Part shown: one piece after another, positions 39,401 to 54,737 of the stretch
Layout of the letters: each line of letters starts with the position of its first letter
Numbering within the stretch: the stretch's first letter is position 1
Assembly (NCBI RefSeq): GCF_000524195.1
Contig: NW_020170487.1
Location: forward strand, 83,257-147,256
DNA from: Echinococcus granulosus
Lineage: Eukaryota; Platyhelminthes; Cestoda; Cyclophyllidea; Taeniidae
Reading direction: 5' to 3'
DNA length: 64,000 nucleotides
Program-made: the position numbers and the translations under genes
Notes under the pieces: generated by a model
Told to the model about the DNA's origin: nothing
What the model saw: only the letters and a program-made list of their open reading frames with translations
Databases searched by the model: none

Positions 39401-42400
39401 CATAAACATATGCTACTAAGTTACTCAAATGAGCGTAAATGGGGAAAATGCGCAAAAAATTCAAGGGAGGCATCAATTTTGAACCACAAAAAAACGAGCC
39501 GAAATAGAAGTAATGTGTTTTGCCATCTACACAATACTTCCTCAAATGAATGTACCAAAGAATTAGGAGCAAGAATGGGCCTGTCAATATGAAGATGTTC
39601 AATTAGTGAACCAATAAGTTGGACAGGCGAACGGACGCGTGGATCGAGGTACAGACGTAAACAAATATCTCCTTCTATTGGAAGCTCCTATTAAGGTGCA
39701 TTTACTGCGACAACATCTTAAGTTACGTGCGATGGTCCTGCGAGGAGCTTTTTTTGTACACAATGCATAGCGAAGTCAAGCGTTCAGTCAATTTCATGGA
39801 AAATGAAGTATTGCGTGCAGGCTTTGTAGACGAGTGACTGATTTATTGCAGTTTGCTAAATAACGGTGTGCAAACAATGTAGGCCTTTTTATCAATCCTG
39901 CTGCATCCAACAAACCAAAAATTCAAACTAAAAGTTTTATGGCCCAGAATTTCGGCATACTTTAGGTTAATTAAATAAACCCTCCTCTCTCTCTCTCGGT
40001 ATACACTCCCCATTAGGGGTAGAGGAGATTAAAAATTTATTGATGCGGATCATTGGTTCAGAAAAAACTCAGCTGAAATCGTGTGGACCACGTCCGCTTA
40101 AGGGCAATTGGTTAAAAAGACATTAAAACGCCTACTGGGGGGAGGGAGGGAGGAATATCTGCGATAGTTTCTTTGCAAGAAACCGCGCTGAGTCGGGCGG
40201 AATTTTGCAAGGGAGAAGGACTGCCTCCTCGCCATAGTTCGAAACACGCAATTGAAATAGAACCCAAAAAAACTTGACTCTGCGCCGACTTTGTTGATAG
40301 CTATATGCGTCTCGCCTCGGGTCGAACTTTGAGGAAAGAAACAAACACACAACAGGCGGCTATTCCTTTTAAAGTAGTGCCAAAATCTACTAAATTTATT
40401 TAACTTGACATTGATCCTCCCAAAAAATCACGATTTCCCCTAAATACATTAGAAAAGCTGAAAGCCATAGGAAACACGATTTTTGGGGAGAAATACTAAT
40501 ACATATAAGTATAGATAGAGGTTGTGGCCACAGATACAAATCCACCTTGATACCCATAGTAAGTAAATGGTAATGACTGGAGTTCATCATAATTACAAAA
40601 TCACTGGTGCTGCTGTTGCTGCTATTCATGAATCCTTGACAGTTTTGACAAGACATTCCAATTTTCGATTTACTAGGCATAACATTACTACATTTATTTG
40701 ATTGTGCTACTGTTGGGAAAGACTACAAACATTGTCATGAAAAGAAATTTAAGGACAACATGAAAGTTCAAAAGCTAACCAAAGACTAGTGTCCTGGTGG
40801 GCGAATCTGCAAAATGATTCAGCCACCTAGCCCTTCCTTTCAGCTGATATTTGACGCTAAGGCTCTGTTCACTATCCTGCTGAAACGGAAAAAAAGCGCA
40901 GAATTTTCTTCCACTTGAAACAGTAGGTGATTAAATTAGGACCAGAAATTATCAAAGACTAAATTTAATAAGGAAAATTTTACTCCACTGGCAGTTTAGA
41001 TAGCCAAAGGTTAATTAAATCGAAGGAAGACAAAATTTAACTTGATTTATTAAGCAAAAGAAAAATTAATTTAAAAAAAGACCAGAGCTGAATGGGCCGC
41101 CTGTAATTTGGGAAAACAAACTCTCCAGCCAACAGGTATGAGCTAAAAAACCGGCTAAAGGGGTTTGTTTCAATCCCGAAAAGAAAGGAACAGCTTGAAA
41201 TCACAGAAAAAGCCAAAAATCAGGACAGATGACAGTTTCAAGAGATGGGAAAGGGAGAGGGGGACGTAAGCGGTCCCCCCTTCAATTGGGAGACCGTATT
41301 CTACTAACATGAGCAGAAATAACCCATAGGAGGTGTGTGGTATGGCGATATACACAGTATTGACAAGGTCTTTGGCCTAATCGGGTATCCAATTTCACAT
41401 CTGTCCCCAGATGGCATCATGCTTTTGTGCATGCAGCGATTAGGCCAAGAACTCACCCTCTGATTGTCAAAAGTGGATCCAATACTTTTTCTACGTTATT
41501 AAAATCTTTTGTCTTTCCAAACAGTATTACTACAACCAACGGCGTTCTATCTCGAATAGTTGGATACGCTGGTGAAAGACACCGCTATGATCTCCTTTCC
41601 CAATATTTTTTGTCTAAGAGGTACATTCATTTGCACACTAGTGAGGACCGTATGCTATTTTTACTGTTGGCTTTTTACCAAAAGGTATAATTAGTATACA
41701 CCTGAATGAGAAAAAAAAGCAAAACGAGCTCATCCATATGCGAGAACGAAGTTTGGAACTAATAATGAAGTTTCATTTCATTGCCCTGCCCTACACTACG
41801 CAGAAACCATTCGCTCAAGGGATTGTGGCCGAACCAGACTAGCAACACACGTCGAACCAATGCTTCAAAGAGTTTTAAAAAATGATATTTTTTTGGCAAT
41901 GCACTGAACTGGTTAAAGTTTCAAAAATGGTACGAACCGGGTAGATGCTGTCACAACAGCAGAATATGATTTCTTTTAAGAACGAGTTCTAATTTAACAT
42001 AAGAGCCTGCTGGCCAAGAGATCAGTACATTACTAACACCGGGTTTAAAGTGTGAGCTCCATAAAATTCATGTGCAAGGCAGTTTTATCGAGAAGTAAGT
42101 CTGATTAAAGGACCATTTACATTGAAATAAAATTTCTAGTATTTTTAGGCTTTCTGTGATTAAATCTACGACAATTTTGCGCAGTTCGAAATCTTGCTGG
42201 CAAAAAACCATAACAAGTCATCTTATTTCCTTCCACAAAAGGGTGTACGATGGTCTGACGCAATCAGCTCAGCGATTTTAAACAATATGACCTTCTCGAT
42301 AGCCCTTATTCGTGAGGTAGGAATCCATAACCACCCGATGATAGAGACATGACTTGTAGATATTTTTGCTGGGCCGCAAGTTACTGTACCAAAACCGCAT

Positions 42401-42790
42401 TTCCCTTTCCCACCTCTCCTCCCTTCCATTTCTTCTACTCCACCTTCTAATTCCCTTGCATAAAATTTGTGCTTGCATCAAGTAGTACAGGTATAAAGCT
42501 ACCCAATTCAGTTTAAGCGATTTATTAACAAGTATCAATCACTCACACTCAAAAGGCTCTTCTTGCCCATTAACGGTTGTATAAAAGAGGAAAAACATTT
42601 AAATTAAAGCAAATACCTGGGAGTAAAACACCGACTTAAACGAAAAACCCAATTACCAGAAAAGCGCTATGCGAAAGGTCACATTGTTTCGCGTCGACGT
42701 AATAATTAAGACAAATGATATGGCTAGCCATGGCCTGTGGTCAAACAGGCCACCCATAATTAAAGGCGAAAACATTCAAGTAAGAAGCAC

Positions 42791-42812
42791 ACATATATAT
42801 GTATATATATGT
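42791..42812. repeat. AT-rich inverted repeat
   Basis: ACATATATAT is followed by GT and then ATATATATGT: 10-bp arms with a 2-nt spacer. It is short and of low complexity. Confidence 0.7.
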
Positions 42813-45650
42813 AGGGTTGGGCCTCCATTTGACACTAAATATGAGGAATTTCAGCTTGATCAGGTTATAAAAGCGAGCGATTGAAAGGGCTGAACGCCTG
42901 AGGGTATTAAACTTAAACTGCGCATTCAAGGGCATTAAGCCTTTCCGTGAGAGCTGACACATTTCGCTTTCCCCTCACGTTTCCTGCATAAAAGATTGTG
43001 ATAAAAAAGTAGAGAGTGGTCAAATACACCGCAAGAATCGGATACAGTTATCAGTATTTCACTCTTTTGAAGAAAGCAAAATCTAACAATTAACCAAAAT
43101 CCTTGAAATACGTCTTTTTCTTGCGAAAGCACTTTGAAAACTTGTTTTTAATTCGTATTAAGATATTTTTCATTTAAAGTCGTCAGCTAGAGCATCGATT
43201 AGTTCCATTGAATATTTATTACTTAAAATATTTCATTGCTGTAGATTTCCGAGAATTTCGAGGAGATTTGTGTGCACGGAACTTCGTCACGAGATCTGTC
43301 AAGCCCACTACTCTGTGACAACAATAATCGTGGCAATACGAGAAGCTAGACGAAGACAGAGAACAAGTCGATAGAGTAAAAGGGGATCGAGCCAGAGATT
43401 TTAAAATTAAGGGGTACTGTTGGAGAGCGGATCGCATTTAAGGTGGCGTTCTGATGCCAGTCCGATCCTGCCAAACGATCGTAATTTTTTATGCGCTAAA
43501 ACTTGCCACTAAAGTGCGACTCTTACATCTCTCACGACCAAGAATAGTATCGCAAAAGCACATTTGAAATTTACTACGGAAACAATCAAACAGAAGTGCA
43601 AGTGATTCGCTAATGAAGGGTGACTATAGAGTTAAAATTGCCCAAGTCAATCTACGCAGTCGTGGCGCCTGTTTTGCATTGTCGCACTGCTGCGCTTCAC
43701 CATTCATTTCCGTCAAACTGATTAAACTGTCAACAGAAAATATTCAATGAGTATTTTGTAATGTAAAGCATAAAACTTTCATGAGAACCCCTAACCACAG
43801 TAGATATGGACAATCGAGACCTCACCGCCCATATGCAATTATCTGTTTGATAGAAGTTTTCGTTTACAAAGAAAGCACATTCACAATCCAGCAGCCAATT
43901 TGGAATCGAACCCGTTTAGGCTGATGGGAAGGGAGGCACTTTTGAAATGAGCTACTTTTTGAATTGTACTAGTGGTTATATTTATAGAGAGGAAAAACTA
44001 AATGGTTGAATTTTAAACTAGGAAAAGACTGCCTGGAAAAGATAAAATATGCGTGCGCATAAATGCACGAGGAATCCTATGTTCGTGAGTTTTACTATTG
44101 TGAACAACTTGAGTTGTGATGCTTTCACCTTAGTGCACAATAATCACTGGCACTTTACAGATCGAAACAAGCGATTCAAGCTTCCAGCCCAAAGTCCCGA
44201 CCGTACCAGCTCAGTACAAATAATAAAACACCATTACAACTCAACTTTCTCCACTAAAAGCACACATCCAGAGGCGTGCACACCCCCCAAAACAAAGAGT
44301 GGAGAGGCACCTCGTGAGGATGGGAGGAAGGGTGGAGAGAGGAGAATGGGACTTTAACGGGTTGGACACTATTCAACCCGTCTTCGGACCAATGAACACC
44401 CTCAAGTGACGTGGACTTACTCTGTGGACGGGAGCAACCGCACGAAGGCGCAAGAGGACCAATCAGAGGCAAGGCAACATTTGCCTAAAAAAGATTTTCT
44501 TCACATGTAGCAAAAATACTGCCAGCTCGTGGAGCAAGTGTCCTCTGGTCTCCCGTTGTCTCCCCCCACCTGCTTCCTCGTATATGTCACAGTGGTCCAG
44601 GTAACGAAACTTTTTTAAGATCCCCCTATTGTCATACACATGTTTCTTATTTGTACTCGCCAGACACGTGCGTGTGTGTGGGACATCTACCAACTACGAC
44701 ACCATTGGGTTTCATGAAAGATATGTATGGGAATCAAACAAACACAGCAACTTATGCATAATGTTTGAAGTTCAGCTACCTTCTGTGTGGGTAGTTATTA
44801 CTTCCCACTGTTTGTGACAGATTTGCACATTAGAAATCAGTTGGAGAAAAACAATTCGAGCTACGAGGCTAGTTTACTTCTTTAGGCAAACATTGCTATT
44901 TAGGGGTATTTGATCCACTTTAGTGTCCAGTTACAGATCAAAAGCTCGCTTCATTCTACAAAGCAGAAGTAGAAGCGCACCATTCTCCTTTGGTAGTGTA
45001 AGAAATAGGCCAGTCGACAGAGAATGGTGTGTCGTTTAGGTGGACCCGAATGACCCGTTTAACTGGAACGAAAAAGAGGGCCTCCTAACTCCGAAGACAG
45101 ACAAGCGAAAACACTGCTCATTAATTACTCTGATAGGGCAAATCAACAGACCAGACTATCATTCCTAGCCTTTCTAAACCACTTTTCTAAGTCGTTATTC
45201 TGTTCACTTTAATCTCAATTTTCCATTTTTCTTTTTACTGTACGTGGAAGTACTATTACTACCTCTGCTCAAATTAAGGCACGATTTTCATGATGGCCCA
45301 TCGCACATTCGGCTCATAACAAATCTTGAAAAGAGCTTTTCCACATACTTGGAAGAGACGCTTAAATGAGACGCTGAGGTAAAAAAATTGGTGTATGTTA
45401 CTGGTATCCATGTGGCAAAAGTGAGTGAATTAAGGAAAAAGGTAATGCAACGTTTGCGGTCGACGAAAAGACTTCGATTTAAGCGCTGGTTGTGTACTCC
45501 TCACTGAAAGGCAGAAATATAGGATTGCCGAGATAAGAGGGCTATACAACAATTGACTGGCATTTCGCGTGCTAAGTCGGCCACGCAAGCTGGGAGAAAG
45601 CAAAGGCGCGAGAGGAGGGGATTGTTTATGCATGCTTTAAAAATTTTTCC

Positions 45651-45675
45651 CTCCTCCTACTAGGGGGAGGAGGAG
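45651..45675. repeat. CTCCTCCT / AGGAGGAG hairpin
   Basis: Eight-base arms at 45651-45658 and 45668-45675 are perfect reverse complements around a 9-nt loop (ACTAGGGGG). A T-rich stretch precedes it. Confidence 0.7.
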
Positions 45676-48600
45676 CCGTGGCCCCTTTGTGGGCATGTGT
45701 ACTCAAGGATTTTGGGAAAGTATGTGGCTCCTTAAGTCTTTTTCTAGCCTCTCCCTCCTTTTCAGTGTCAAAAATATTTCACGCCTCCTCGTGTCTAATA
45801 GCTACACGTGTCGCTCTGTTTCAAGCCCTATCCAACTTGCTGCAAAGCTCGTTCTCTAAGGTAGTTCTTATTATTCGCACTGTGTTGGCACAATCCAGAA
45901 GTGAAATAGATTGCATGTTTTAATTTGGTGCGATCAAAATACGAAGATAACCTAAGGGATATCGAATTCATGCATTTAATCTTTGATGGCACGAATGGGT
46001 AAGCAACACCAACTGAAGTAGTAAGTAGAATTGTCTAAATTAAATAACACATCGCTCCCATTCACTTAATTTAGGGGTCAATTCGTAATGCACCGTGGAA
46101 GAGATCTTCTATCTGTACGATGGAGGAAAGGGATGAAGGAAAGTGGATTTCTGTAAGTTAGATTTTATGCTACAAGCGGCAAGAGCACGAGACGATTCAA
46201 CAAAGCTCTGCGCAAGAGGCTGATTTGTGGGGCTCAGAAAAGCTGTAAATGAAAACTTTTGGTCCCCATTAACCAGCCGCCTGCAGATGCAAAAACGTCA
46301 TTTTGTTATTAGCCCATTTTATTCATTTATGCACTTCTCTCAACTTTATTACAATATGCTCAGATTCCATGCGGCACAGTTTAACGAGAATTATTTTTTC
46401 ATGCTTAAAATGCCATGCTTATCATTTGATGCCTTTGATAGAAAAAAATTTGTCCAGAGATTTGGCAAGATCAAGCTCACGCCTAATGCAATCAGAACGC
46501 ATCAGGGAAAAAAAACGTCACCCTGATGTTAGGTACAAAGCCCGTACACGCACGCGTAAGCATTTCTTTGATTGGCAAGTATTTTCCATATTATTTGCGG
46601 AGTATAGATAGGGTGTCAGGAGACAATGGCCTCCTTAACAGAAGGAACAGCAACATGAACAAAACTATGCCATTGAGAGAAAGGGATTGTCCAGAGGTGC
46701 CAGCCTCAATTCCACTGACGTTTGCCTACCCAAGACAACTCAAGAAAGTGAATGAGAAGTTTGGCAAGTTGTTCCTTAAGAACACTTTTTCCAGTTCAAG
46801 TGATTGTTTTTCTGTTGCTCACTCGTTTTCAAACCTAAGAATTCTGTGCCTTTAAAGCAAACCAAAATACTCGTATGATAAAACTCCGTCTCAGATCTTT
46901 AGTTCGACAATCTCTACTTTGGAGGGAGATGTATTAGGGCATACATATCGCATCTTTTCGCCCTAGTTAGCCCTCCAGTTCAAGTCCAGATTCCGCTTAT
47001 TGAGATACTCCATCTTAAATTCCCCTAGAGTAATCTACCCACATGCATAACGTGTATGTAACTTGCGGTATGAGAAGAAACTGCCTTTGCTAGATTCTTT
47101 CGCCAGTGGACCAATTAAATGTTTCAACCTTTTCAATATGCTCATTAAACCTTATGAATGAGACCTTCAGGAAAAGCTATTTTAAAGTCATCGTGTTGCG
47201 CTAGACTCGAGCAGTTCATTTACAAAATGACTTAGTGCAACAAATTATCATGAAGTAAGAAGGAAAATGTGTTACATACCTGTGACACCGGGATCAATTA
47301 AGAAAATTGGGTTGTCAATGGTAATGAAAATATTGAGGATAAGAAAGCGAAGTGAATAATCCCTCATTAAAGAGCAAAAATATAAGCCAAAATAGAAGCT
47401 TAATTCGACAAAAAAATGCCTTAAGCCAGATTACCACAATTTTTTGTAATAACACCAGTGTCAACAGGGCCAAAAAAAAATTATCCAAACGACCAGAGGA
47501 CGGCTAGTTCCTAACAAGGAAAAGAGCTTTGATTCAGCTTAATTTGAAAGGCCCGAGAACAGTCCCGCCATCTGTAGGAGGAAGAAATCATGTCATGAAA
47601 TCAGCCCCACCTTTAGATATCTGAAGCAAGTGGGCATTGAAATATTTGGCAGAAGCGTTGACAACGCTTGTAATCAGACAAAAACAAAGTACGGTAAATA
47701 TCCCCTGTTTGCACTCAACTGAGCCAATGATCATTTCAAATCCCAGGTTTCTGCTTTAATTTGACCTAAACAACAGATATTTATGGTCTAAATTAGTAAC
47801 CTTTAGGTTATTCCAATAGGTAACGAAATATTGTAATCCTACACCAGGCAGACGTGGGAAGAGACCCCAACATCTAGGGAAGTAATGACGTAAAGAGAAT
47901 TTGTTTACAAAACACCTTTGTCTGATTCGTAATAATAATAAAGTTGTTGGTGTCCTAGTAATCACTTGTGGAAGAGTGATTGGGCTGACTTAAAAACGAA
48001 CAAATGAATAAACAAGCAAACCGAAAAGTTACAAATCGGACAAAGTTGAGCTGCTAGTGGTCCTCTGGGAGCGTAAGACCCCGACCGGTGCTCCCGCAAA
48101 CAGTGATTTTCCGCCCGAGGATTTTTAACGAGTCCAAAGATTACACAGCGGGCATACAAACGCGGAACGGAGAATAACGGCTTTCACAATCGACTTTAGG
48201 AAGGATTTTAGACATTTCGCCAAAACTACAGCTAAATTGTGTGAAAAATATGGCTGTAGAGGCCAATTCAGCTGACTGTTAGTCAAAGTGATCAAGGAAC
48301 GCCCTTCTAGATGAGAAGGATAGAAAAATGACCCACCCAACTAGTGTAACAGTTAATAGATTGCCCAAATTGTGGAACAGTGACAAAGTACTGTCACGTT
48401 GTTAGTTTATGCAAGCATATGTTGGAACTGAATGACACCCTCTGTAATTATGGCTGACGCAGAAAATAACATCCACAACCGTCTCAAGCGAGTACTCAAC
48501 CATGGGTTGACATAAGTCACACTAAACTGTCTATAGTCCATGCAAAACGCATTGACAATAAGACAGGAACGATGTTTTGAGACGTGGTTTTGAAAAAAAG

Positions 48601-51600
48601 ATCAAGAAAATCTGCACTCTGAAAATTGATAAGAACACAAATTATCACATTAAAAAGCAAACATGGTTAGATTTTGGCTTATATTCTCAGCACGCAAGTG
48701 AAATTTGAACTCACAGCAGCAGCAGTAGTAGGAAAAATCACATTCCCTTTAGCCTCGTTAAACAGCTTCACCCCCATGGGCCGTACTAGTGGCAGCAGCA
48801 GAGGCTAAAAGCATTCATATCAGATGTATGCTCTGCCCCACACGGTACAGCTCGTCATATTGCAGCAGGGTATATCGGCGCAATGGAGATTATTCGCATT
48901 TGTGCATTTAATAGCCACATTATCCTCTGGTAGAGAGTGAACTGCACATCAAAAGAACATCTCAAGAAGAGTGCCTCAGTGCCTCGCAGTGGTACTTAGC
49001 CAAACTGCGCTTACATTTCAGCGACTAAGAAAGGATGTTTAAACAAAACGGCGAAGTTTTCGAAAATAACAATAACACTGTCGAAAGAAATGCGAAATTA
49101 CGATGCATTGGTTTACAAAAATAGGATAATTAAAGGAGTTTCAGTTTACGACTAATGCAGGTCTAGCATTTACGGAGTAGAAACCAGAACGTAGACCGTG
49201 CATTTAAAATTTATTCCCGAATCTCACGCCTCACGATATCATTACTGCATTTTTGGCAAAGCAAAAAATCGAGACAAATTTCTCCAGAAGAAAAAAAAGT
49301 CTGATTTCGCACGACCGAATTAACTTTTCCAGTTAAGAAAATAGTCGTGCTGATTTAACTAAACGACCCACTTTGGAAAATAAGAGGTATAGTGAAATAG
49401 AAAGTCAATGTGGTGAAATATTCGAAGGGCAGCATCAGGATTACCCAAGGAGAGATCTGCTGTTAACAACGTTGATCGAACCGCGACGGTTGCAGATGTT
49501 ATTTGTACAATTTTAGATAAGTAGGAAAAAAAGTACAATGATTTGTGAATACGAAAGAACCCACTTTCCAGCGGAAAAAAAAAACATCTTAGGCAAACAA
49601 TCTGGTATTTAACAGCTTAGCTCAGAGAGGAGGAGTTTTTCGTTGGCGATGAAAATGAGACACATCAGACGCTATTTTTTGCTCAAAATGGCTCGAAAAT
49701 TCAGCGGATAGATAGCTGCTCCTCTTTCTTAGCCATTAATAACTTCATCCCATGAATAAATCACAACTGGCCTAGGTGATTTGGTCAGCACGACAAAATC
49801 GGTCAAACAAAGCAGGTTTTGCGGTATTTGTCGAGTGTACGATGTGGAAAAGGAAGTTGATTGACTTGTCGTCTCTTCGCTTGTCAGTGCGGAAAAGGAG
49901 CCCGACCACTAAGCAACTTGATGGTAGTTGATTCAGTCATTCCGTCACGAGACGGTAATATATATTATCAATCCCTCAATTTTGGGGTTAGTCGCTCAGG
50001 TGGGCCGTTGGGTGTTAATAATCCGCAGTGTAGAGAATTAAAAGGATCTTTTCTTGGAATTCAACAAACAAAGAAAGATGATGAAAACCTAGTAACGGAG
50101 AAAGAAATTTCCCAACCTCTTTCAGATGATCATCTTAATTTATATCATTAGACAGCCTTTGCTTCTGCTCTCCTAACGACTAATTTTAACGAGCACATCA
50201 AGTGATGCTTTAATGACAAAGCTTAGTCCTGTCCCACGATAAAGAGTAGTTCATGAGTTGTTTTGATGATAAAAATTGAAGTTTCGTAACAAAACTACTT
50301 AATGTTAATGTTTATATTTAATGTGTTCTCCAGAGCCGAAAGGGTATAACAATTCGAAATGCCGCGCTCATTGAGAGATTGTGGTTCGGGCCTACCCACA
50401 GACACCCAATGATGACTACCGGCTCTAAAGTGGAGTGTCACTGGGCTGAGAGTCTTTCAAAGGCTTAGCGTAATAATTAGTTAAACCCCATAGTCAAAAC
50501 AGGTATAAACATATTCAAGTTCTTCAAATGATTTGGCTTTTACAAGTTTGCAAAAATCCTACTCAAAGAACTATTTTGGCAACGGAAAAAATAATACAGT
50601 CGCAAAGATAGCCTGGATTTTGCATAAAGGAGCGGGACAAATGCATGTACCAATCTGGACGACTGAAAATGTGTGCCCAATGGAACAATACTGCGGCTGG
50701 AAGCTGTAACGCCAGGGCAGTCAAAAAGTGCACTCTGCCTTAACACAACAACTGGGTGATCGTTGAATAAAAGGTAAACAATGCCCTTTTACCAGGAGAG
50801 TGGGTAATGCCATCTGTGTCAGGATGCGGGTCACGGATTTTGGACAAAGTCGTCCGACTTTCGGACATGAGTTCGAGAGAGCTGGTTGGTTGCGCTAGAG
50901 GTGCACAGTGTGACGCTCCTTAATGAAAAACCTGTGTACAAAATGACAGGACACAAATACTTAGCTATTTATGGGCCTTCGCATTTGAGGACTCGAGAGT
51001 CAATAACTTAAAAAGGAAAGCCAGAATATGGACAAATAGCGATAGCTTGATGGTAATAAAAGGATTTATGCACTTTTAAGCATTTTGTCACTTTGTTGAC
51101 CACTTGAATCAAGACAATCTTTCAGCTGAAAAATTTAGCCACCATCAGTATGAGTGACTGAGCCGAAAGCTCACTTACACACGTCAAAGTGAAGAGCATA
51201 GTACGAGTGAAGAGATATTACAAAAAAAAAATTAGGGCTTTTGGCCAAAACAGAAGATAATCCCAGAATTCTGCATTACACCGGAGCTTTTAGATCGTAT
51301 TTTATGAAGCCATCACTCCTTTCATCATTCGTCTAAAGGAAACTAGAATGATTTCATGATTACGAAGGCAAATCGTAGATGCATTGTAAAGGAATTAATT
51401 TGCCACTATAACTAATGCAGACATGAGGCAAGACTACAAGAAAACTCCAAACATGTTTTTTTAAAAGGTGGATAGAATGGGAAGGAGAATAAGAGGGAGC
51501 AAGAAGTCGGAGCGAACAATGCAGCCGACAGTGGTTGCCAGGGCCGGAGCAAATGGCAGTAAGCCGCCTGTTTCTGTCCTCCGCCCAACCACCTACACAC

Positions 51601-54600
51601 TTTGACGCACTCAACGAGCTTTGAAAACGACACAATGTGTACAGGAAAACACAAATAATTACGGGTGAACTTCAGCCACGGTTCGCCACACTTCAAAAGA
51701 CGGGTAACGCCTGTGACGCGTAGCTTGAGCTAGGTGGAGCGTTGTGAGCAAGCAAGGAATATGAAGTCCATTGTCATACATTTTAGCTTTCTACGTGCTA
51801 CTTTAGCAATCAAAGTGGGGCGAGTACATCTACCAGAAGTCGTGAACTTTAGCACCCGGGCGTGGTGAGCACGGAAAAAGAGCGATAATATTCTGTGTTT
51901 GAAAAATAAACAAAATGAGATTTAAAATATGGGTGTATTTCATAAGTGATATCTCCCTACTTTCCAATATGCCGCCATAGAGATACAAAGCCCAAATAAC
52001 AGTATATTTTGGAACATACACCCTTACATACTCTACTTACGTAAAGCGATCTTTGGTAAACCCATTTTAAACCTTCGGAAAATCTAGCTGAAAGAAGTAC
52101 TTTTAAGAAAAGGGGATTGTTTGTGCAAAAAAACATAAACGAAACAGGGAAGTGTTCATTCCAGATTTCTCTTAATATAAAACCGGAAAAAAACGTCCAA
52201 TAGTGACGCGTACTTGATCTAGCGGATAAGGAATGGCCTTCCTGGTGTAAGAAATCTAATTCTCTCTTACCCAGCAAGTGTCTCCAATTCGGGAGTATTC
52301 AATTACTTTGATTTGGCCGGAAGCACAAAACGAAGCGTCAGCACTATTTCTCGATCCAGTGCACACGTACACAAATATGCCTTGCCTTTCTCAGCATTCC
52401 AATAACGGAACCTGCTTAAGCGTGCTTCTTAGGCCAAAGTAGTGCTTTGGTCACCTCAGCACGGTATTATTATGTTAAGTAGAAGGACAGAACGTTAACT
52501 AGCTGTTGAATACACTCATGCCTCTCTAGGATTGTATGGCTATAAAATTCCTTGCAGGAGGAGAAGGGCAGAGGCATGATGCAGATTCCCGTACTTAATT
52601 AAAGGCCTATAGGGTGAAGGAAAACAAAAAATAAGCGACAACGAATCCTTTTCATTCTCGTAATTAAATGTGGGACACAAAACGATAATTACAAAGGAGA
52701 TAGTGAACGAGATTGATAACACTAGGAACTTTTAAAGATCTCACATTTTCGTTAACTACCAAATTGATAACTAACGATGTTCTCAACCCTTCAAATATCT
52801 AAGCCATGGTTCCATTAAAAGTTGAATAAACTTGGACGGGGCGAGGCAACTCGTAGGCTCAAAGAGACGGAGCTTGTGAATAAAAAGTGTTTCAAAGCAG
52901 GGCAAAGTTAGGGGATAGATTAACTGCAAAAGTGTTTCCGCTGTATCGCCTGGTATTGTCCGGCAACGACACTGTCCATATTTCACCACTTACCGGTACA
53001 TCACTTAACAACGAAAATTTATGCATGATTGCCGTAAATATACACCATTGCACAATTAACGCATTATAGGGCGGAAGCCGGCACTGAAATTACTTGTGTA
53101 CGAAGTGGTTCTCGACAGCATTTTTTACTTATGCCTATGCTAACAACAGATCATGAACACCTCAATGAAGTGTAACTTGAGCTGTACCTATGCTTGAATC
53201 TTCATCACCGTTAAAATTTTGATTTTACAGCCCTTACAACAAAGAAAATAAAAATTTGTGCCTTGTTGCTGCCTTAACTGGGCGTAGAGGGTAAAATAAC
53301 CAAAATTAGAAGCAGAAAGAAAAAAGAACACTTAATGAATCAAAATTGAAAAGGCGAGACTCAAATTGTGCGGATTCCACAGAGCCTCAGCTTGTAGAAA
53401 ATTCGTTTTAATTTTTTTATGTAAAGATGTGTGGTCTCATTAAGAGGGTGAAAGGAGTAAAGGAAGGAGGGGAGATAGAGGAAGTGGACAGGCTGTTTCA
53501 TTATCGAGTGAGTGGTTCGGCTAAGTAACATCTGACAGGCGAAAGGAGAATGAGAACGATCGAAGTGTTAATTCAACACGAAGGTCGAGGGTTGTCCAGC
53601 CACTGATAAATGCACGCAATCCTGGACACGCTTTTTGTTGAAATTAGTGTTGAGGAAAGAGTAATTCTGCTTATTTTCCTAACCAACTAATTACTGAGGA
53701 AAGGGGATATCAAATACTAACCCAAAGAACCGGAACCCGGTTAAATCGACCTACAATTTTATCACCGTCTGTATGGACAGATCAAAGGCTCAGTCAGAGA
53801 GGAAGCAGCCACGAATAAAATTCAAAGGAGCTTGATTTTAAGACTCAAATTTTAGAGAGCTTTTCAATGGGCTTACTAATTTATTCAGACACGCAAACCA
53901 AAAGCTCTGATTTGGCTTGAATACGCGTAATTGAAGTTGCCTAAATGAATGTAAAGGGTGTCATTTGATGCATTAGGCAGTCTTTTGAACAAAAAATCGA
54001 TCGAGTGTCCAGGAGGAGGTTAAAGTGGACAAAGAAAATGCTCAAGTTAACTCATTAGTGAAGAACGTCAATGTGGAGGTAGTGGAACAAGCACCAGGAC
54101 ACAAAAACGCACTAATTTACACGAAATAAGGGGACAAATGGCAATACAGAGGATCCAAATTGCACAGAAAATGAATGAATGAATGGAAAAGGAGAGAACG
54201 GGAAATCACATTAAAAGTGCGTCCTCGTAGCCTTTTTTCCCTTCACATTCGACTGCCTATGCAGCTGACAGTGTAGTAAATCTTATTACACAATGCAAGC
54301 GAGTGTGCTCTTCATCCCGATGAGAAGGAGTAGCACGCCCTATTAACGTAATTTGGGTGTTACTTTGAAATAAAGCAGCTGTGGGGAATAGAGGGATTAA
54401 CCCCAGTCTCCCGCCACAAAATACGCGACGAATACGCGGATCAAGGCAGCTGAGTGGATTTGATAATAAGTGGGGTTAAAGCCTCTTTTCCTTCTGGTGG
54501 ATTTCATGCTGCTTAATTGGGGGATAATTTGCACACTAGTCACCCCCAGCTTTTGGGGACCTGTACGTAGCGGATAAAGTTAGCGCTAGCGAGTGGTGCC

Positions 54601-54701
54601 ATGAGTACTCCTTCTCATGGCGTGATTCAAAATCTGAACTATTTGAAAAGAAGGAAAACAGACCCGTAAAGGCTAATGTGTGTCATAATTTAGGAGGGTG
54701 G

Positions 54702-54737
54702 AATTCCTTGAAGTGTTACAATTCCTTGAAGTGTTAC
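54702..54737. repeat. Tandem duplication of an 18-bp unit
   Basis: Two exact head-to-tail copies of AATTCCTTGAAGTGTTAC with no divergence between them, about 1.1 kb from the upstream exon of mind bomb. Confidence 0.9.

Noticed and set aside
43895..43925. tRNA B-box-like GGGTTCGATTCC on the minus strand; also GGTTCAAATCC at about 16425 (+)
   Set aside because: The T-stem does not pair and there is no matching acceptor stem, anticodon arm or A box.
49861..50151. 96-aa plus-strand open frame in the giant intron
   Set aside because: Starts with a non-ATG codon, matches nothing recognisable and is within the length expected by chance in 28 kb.
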